The position numbers and the translations under genes are program-made. The notes beneath the pieces were generated by a model. It was not told where the DNA came from. It made no database searches and was given only the letters and a program-made list of their open reading frames with translations. Of a stretch of 7,782 bases of DNA, positions 5,284 to 7,782 are shown piece after piece; within the stretch, counting starts at the first letter, position 1, and each line of letters opens with the position of its first letter. Origin of the DNA: an uncultured Bacteroidales bacterium (GTDB taxonomy: Bacteria > Bacteroidota > Bacteroidia > Bacteroidales > Paludibacteraceae); NCBI GenBank assembly GCA_903929065.1, contig CAIYTJ010000013.1:1-7782 (forward strand), in the 5' to 3' direction.

Positions 5284-7782
5284 GTTTAATAGCTGGTTCT
5301 GAATTCTTTCCAATAATATCCGTTGCCTGATACAAATCCACAAAATCATATCCGGCTTTCGACAGTTCAATTAATAATGAATAAAGTCGCGGATAAAATT
5401 TATCCTGACGTTGTTTGTCGCTTCCAAGGTGAAAAACCAAAATATTGCCGTTCAATCCCTGCTTTTTCTCCACCTGCAAAATCCGGTTGTAAATTTCATT
5501 GGTCGAAAAATAATTAAACCGCATTTCAGGAACTGAAATATCTGAATTTGCCAACGTACCGGGCGTAAAATTCACTACCTGAATTCCAACTTCTTTACAC
5601 CAGGAACTAATGCTGTCGTTGTGCCATTCGTGTGCCGGCAAAAAGAATGGAGCATGATTTTTTGTAATTCCAAATTTCTCCATGGCTTTATAATTTGCCT
5701 TTAAATCCCTGATAAATTGCGCCTTGGTTATCAACACCGAATCATTTTTACGCAAGGTATTGTAAAGTAAATTCTTATCTGAATTTCCACCCAAATACTG
5801 TTTTTCCTGAAGTAATTCTTTAATAATCTTTTCATTTTTTGAATTCCGATAGAAATCACCTGTAAAAAAGAATGAAGCTTTTATGTTCAGATTCTTCAAT
5901 GTTTTCTCAATGGTTTTATAACCGTCTGTAAATTCATTTCCGGAGAAAACCAATGAAATTTGTTTTTTGCTTGTATTGGTACGGATTATTGCACCGTTAG
6001 AATATTGATTTTCATCAGCTGTTTTGTCTGGAACACCTTCCAGTTGTTTTCCTGAAAGCAAATATGAAAGTGAAGCAGTTCCATCCAATGTTGGTTGGTT
6101 AGTTACAAAATCTACTTTATCATCGTGGTAGACCGCCCAATCGGATTGAAAACGTTCGTAATTATCGTTTTTTGAGATTGGACTTCCAGAAAGATTATCG
6201 CAAACACTTTTCTGAACCGGTCCGTTAACCAACGCACCTGAGAATATGTTTGTTGGAGTAACACCCATTTTAGGCAAACCTGCAATAAAACCTGTTCCCC
6301 ACGGATTGCGGCCGAAAAACCAGTCAATCAAACCGTTTTCCATATCGATGTAAGTGGAATCATTGGTCAGTGAGCGATACAACCGGCACTGTGTAGCCAA
6401 TGCCACCGCAAGGTTATTTGAGTTCATTACAAGCGGAATTCCAACATTGAACGGATTTTTTTCAGCATATAAACTCATACGGCGGATACCAGCGAGCAGA
6501 TTCTCTTTAAATTCGGTCTGAAAACGCGGATTTTCAAGATTTGCCAACATATAATGACCGAGATTTATAAACGGATACCATTGATAATGAATAGTCGTAT
6601 CCGAACACATCCATGGCGAAACCGGCTCCATTCTTCCAAATTGTGCCGCATCTTTTATGTAATTGCTGTCGTACGTAGTCCTGAAAAGCTCGTTGGCAGC
6701 CAGCTCCATATCATCAGTCCAGTTGTCTTCCTCAATAGAAATTGGAGATTTTGCCGGAATTCCCTGGCAAACACCCGGATATTTTTTCCCGAGTTTATAC
6801 ATTTCAATCGCTTTCGAAGTCAAACTATCTGCAAAAACAGGATAATATTTCACCAATACTTGCGAACCCAACGCAAAAGCGGAAGAATATTTACCGGCAA
6901 TGGAAGCCAATCCGTTCGAATGATTTTTTGCTTTCTGCATTCCCTGAGGCTTTCCGGTTGCAAGATAAACAGTACGATAATTAGTTCCGCCTAGACTGTT
7001 GTCAATCTTATCATCATAGAGCAATTTATCTTTATCCATTTCGCCGTTATCACCCACCTGATGATACACGATTTCTTTGCCCGGAACCATTTTCAACAGC
7101 CAGTCAAGTCCCCATTTGGCTTCGTCAAGAATATCAGGAATACCGTTTGGCACATTGTTGCCCTCTGCATCATGCTTATCGGCAAATGATGCCGGGTTCA
7201 GCTGATAAGCAAAAAGCATTTGATAAACAGCCGATGCTGTAGTGGAACCAAACTGAACATTTTCCGGATTTTCCTGCCAACCGCCGGATAAATTAACCAG
7301 TTTTGAGAGTTCGTTTTGATTGTTTTTAAGTGCTTTTTTGGAAGATTTGGAAACCGGTTTGCGTTCTGGTTCAATTGGTTGAGATTCGTTGTTAACTTCA
7401 TTTATTTCAGGCTGGCTATTCGTAGCTGATTTTCTTTCAAAACGCTGATGCCGGATATAACCCAGCACAAAATCCGCGCTTCCAAGGTATGTATTTTTAT
7501 TGATGTAAATAGTTGGAGAATAAATGAGTCCGGCTTTAATGTAAAAAGCACCTTCAGTTTTAAAAGTTGTGAAATCCAGCGTGTAAGTGCTTTTAAACGA
7601 TTGGAATTCGCCTTTGGAAGTAACTGTGTTGAAAACGCCAAGTTCCTCGTTCGTGAGGGCATCGTGAATAGTGAATCGGTTGATGTTTTGGGGAGATTCG
7701 CTCAGCAAAACGGCCTTCTTTTGAGCATTCGGTAGGTAGCCCAGCTGGTTAATGCGTATCCAGCCATCAATGCCGTAAGTGT
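5267..7782 (-). CDS. GH9-like / NodB-like fusion protein, probable pseudoenzyme (5' end beyond window)
   Basis: The frame stays open to the right edge, so 837 residues (numbered from the codon at 7780) are a partial protein; the TTG at 7708 is not a real start. Residues 7-97 are a cellulase N-terminal Ig-like domain (IRINQLGYLPNA). Residues 99-576 are a glycoside hydrolase 9 fold (IPDILDEAKWGLDWLL at 214-229, HYQWYPFINLGHY at 398-410, GRNPWGTGF at 490-498). Residues 604-824 are a polysaccharide-deacetylase (NodB) fold (ASFFFTGDFY at 635-644). Active GH9 enzymes carry DAxD and NE motifs; here these are ENPE (170-173) and NQ (561-562). The NodB Asp pair is Ser613-Gly614, and the H-x3-H metal motif is N666-x3-N670. 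Motif-5 His784 remains. A charged linker fills residues 115-161. The protein is presumably exported, but any signal peptide is outside the window. Glycan binding or scaffolding is inferred, not shown. Confidence 0.88.
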   Translation of the reverse strand, partial: TYGIDGWIRINQLGYLPNAQKKAVLLSESPQNINRFTIHDALTNEELGVFNTVTSKGEFQSFKSTYTLDFTTFKTEGAFYIKAGLIYSPTIYINKNTYLGSADFVLGYIRHQRFERKSATNSQPEINEVNNESQPIEPERKPVSKSSKKALKNNQNELSKLVNLSGGWQENPENVQFGSTTASAVYQMLFAYQLNPASFADKHDAEGNNVPNGIPDILDEAKWGLDWLLKMVPGKEIVYHQVGDNGEMDKDKLLYDDKIDNSLGGTNYRTVYLATGKPQGMQKAKNHSNGLASIAGKYSSAFALGSQVLVKYYPVFADSLTSKAIEMYKLGKKYPGVCQGIPAKSPISIEEDNWTDDMELAANELFRTTYDSNYIKDAAQFGRMEPVSPWMCSDTTIHYQWYPFINLGHYMLANLENPRFQTEFKENLLAGIRRMSLYAEKNPFNVGIPLVMNSNNLAVALATQCRLYRSLTNDSTYIDMENGLIDWFFGRNPWGTGFIAGLPKMGVTPTNIFSGALVNGPVQKSVCDNLSGSPISKNDNYERFQSDWAVYHDDKVDFVTNQPTLDGTASLSYLLSGKQLEGVPDKTADENQYSNGAIIRTNTSKKQISLVFSGNEFTDGYKTIEKTLKNLNIKASFFFTGDFYRNSKNEKIIKELLQEKQYLGGNSDKNLLYNTLRKNDSVLITKAQFIRDLKANYKAMEKFGITKNHAPFFLPAHEWHNDSISSWCKEVGIQVVNFTPGTLANSDISVPEMRFNYFSTNEIYNRILQVEKKQGLNGNILVFHLGSDKQRQDKFYPRLYSLLIELSKAGYDFVDLYQATDIIGKNSEPAIKQKRKN

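Noticed and set aside
5079..5330. Plus-strand open frame of 83 codons across the tRNA
   Set aside because: It runs through the tRNA promoter, the tRNA itself and the terminator; it is a chance frame.
6554..6994. Plus-strand open frame of 146 codons inside the GH9-like gene
   Set aside because: It is antisense to a conserved GH9 region and has no domain or initiation signal that I can see.
7198..7438. Frameshift in the GH9 region hiding the missing cleft segment in another frame
   Set aside because: The alternative minus-strand frames here show no GH9-like residues such as CHTHDG, and the main frame continues cleanly on both sides. The segment is truly replaced, not shifted.

Overview
The window looks like chromosomal DNA from a low-GC member of the Bacteroidota, possibly a polysaccharide-degrading Bacteroidales or relative. 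The evidence is a type IX secretion (T9SS) sorting tail on one protein, a TTG / TAnnTTTG promoter in front of a tRNA, A/T-rich leaders instead of strong Shine-Dalgarno sites, and a GH9 protein with an N-terminal cellulase Ig-like domain. All protein genes lie on the minus strand. Only a tRNA gene is on the plus strand.

Layout from left to right: a terminator (19-53); a membrane zinc metallopeptidase of the YugP type (78-761); a secreted purple-acid-phosphatase-like metallophosphoesterase with a T9SS tail (910-2442); a strong terminator (2486-2520); purA, adenylosuccinate synthetase (2543-3814); a Fur-family regulator (3853-4308) with a promoter-like element and inverted repeat just upstream (4328-4343); an AlkD-like HEAT-repeat protein (4357-5043); a plus-strand promoter, tRNA-His(GTG) and terminator (5114-5283); and a large GH9-like / NodB-like fusion protein (5267-7782) whose 5' end lies beyond the right edge.

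The fur-like gene and purA are 38 bp apart and probably co-transcribed. The terminator after purA separates them from the phosphoesterase. The tRNA and the fusion gene converge on one hairpin, and the fusion gene's stop codon sits in its loop.

The most striking object is the fusion protein. Its fold-defining GH9 and polysaccharide-deacetylase segments are well kept over 837 codons without a stop. Nearly every residue expected to do chemistry is changed, however: the GH9 Asp pair to Glu, the GH9 acid Glu to Gln, the NodB Asp pair to Ser-Gly, and the NodB His ligands to Asn. It looks like a natural two-domain pseudoenzyme, perhaps a glycan-binding or scaffold protein. The AlkD-like protein also lacks the known AlkD catalytic residues, and the tRNA-His has a disrupted acceptor stem. 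Family comparisons are from memory and no searches were run. The window holds no CRISPR array, insertion sequence or other mobile element that I can see, and no stretch over 300 bases lacks a gene.
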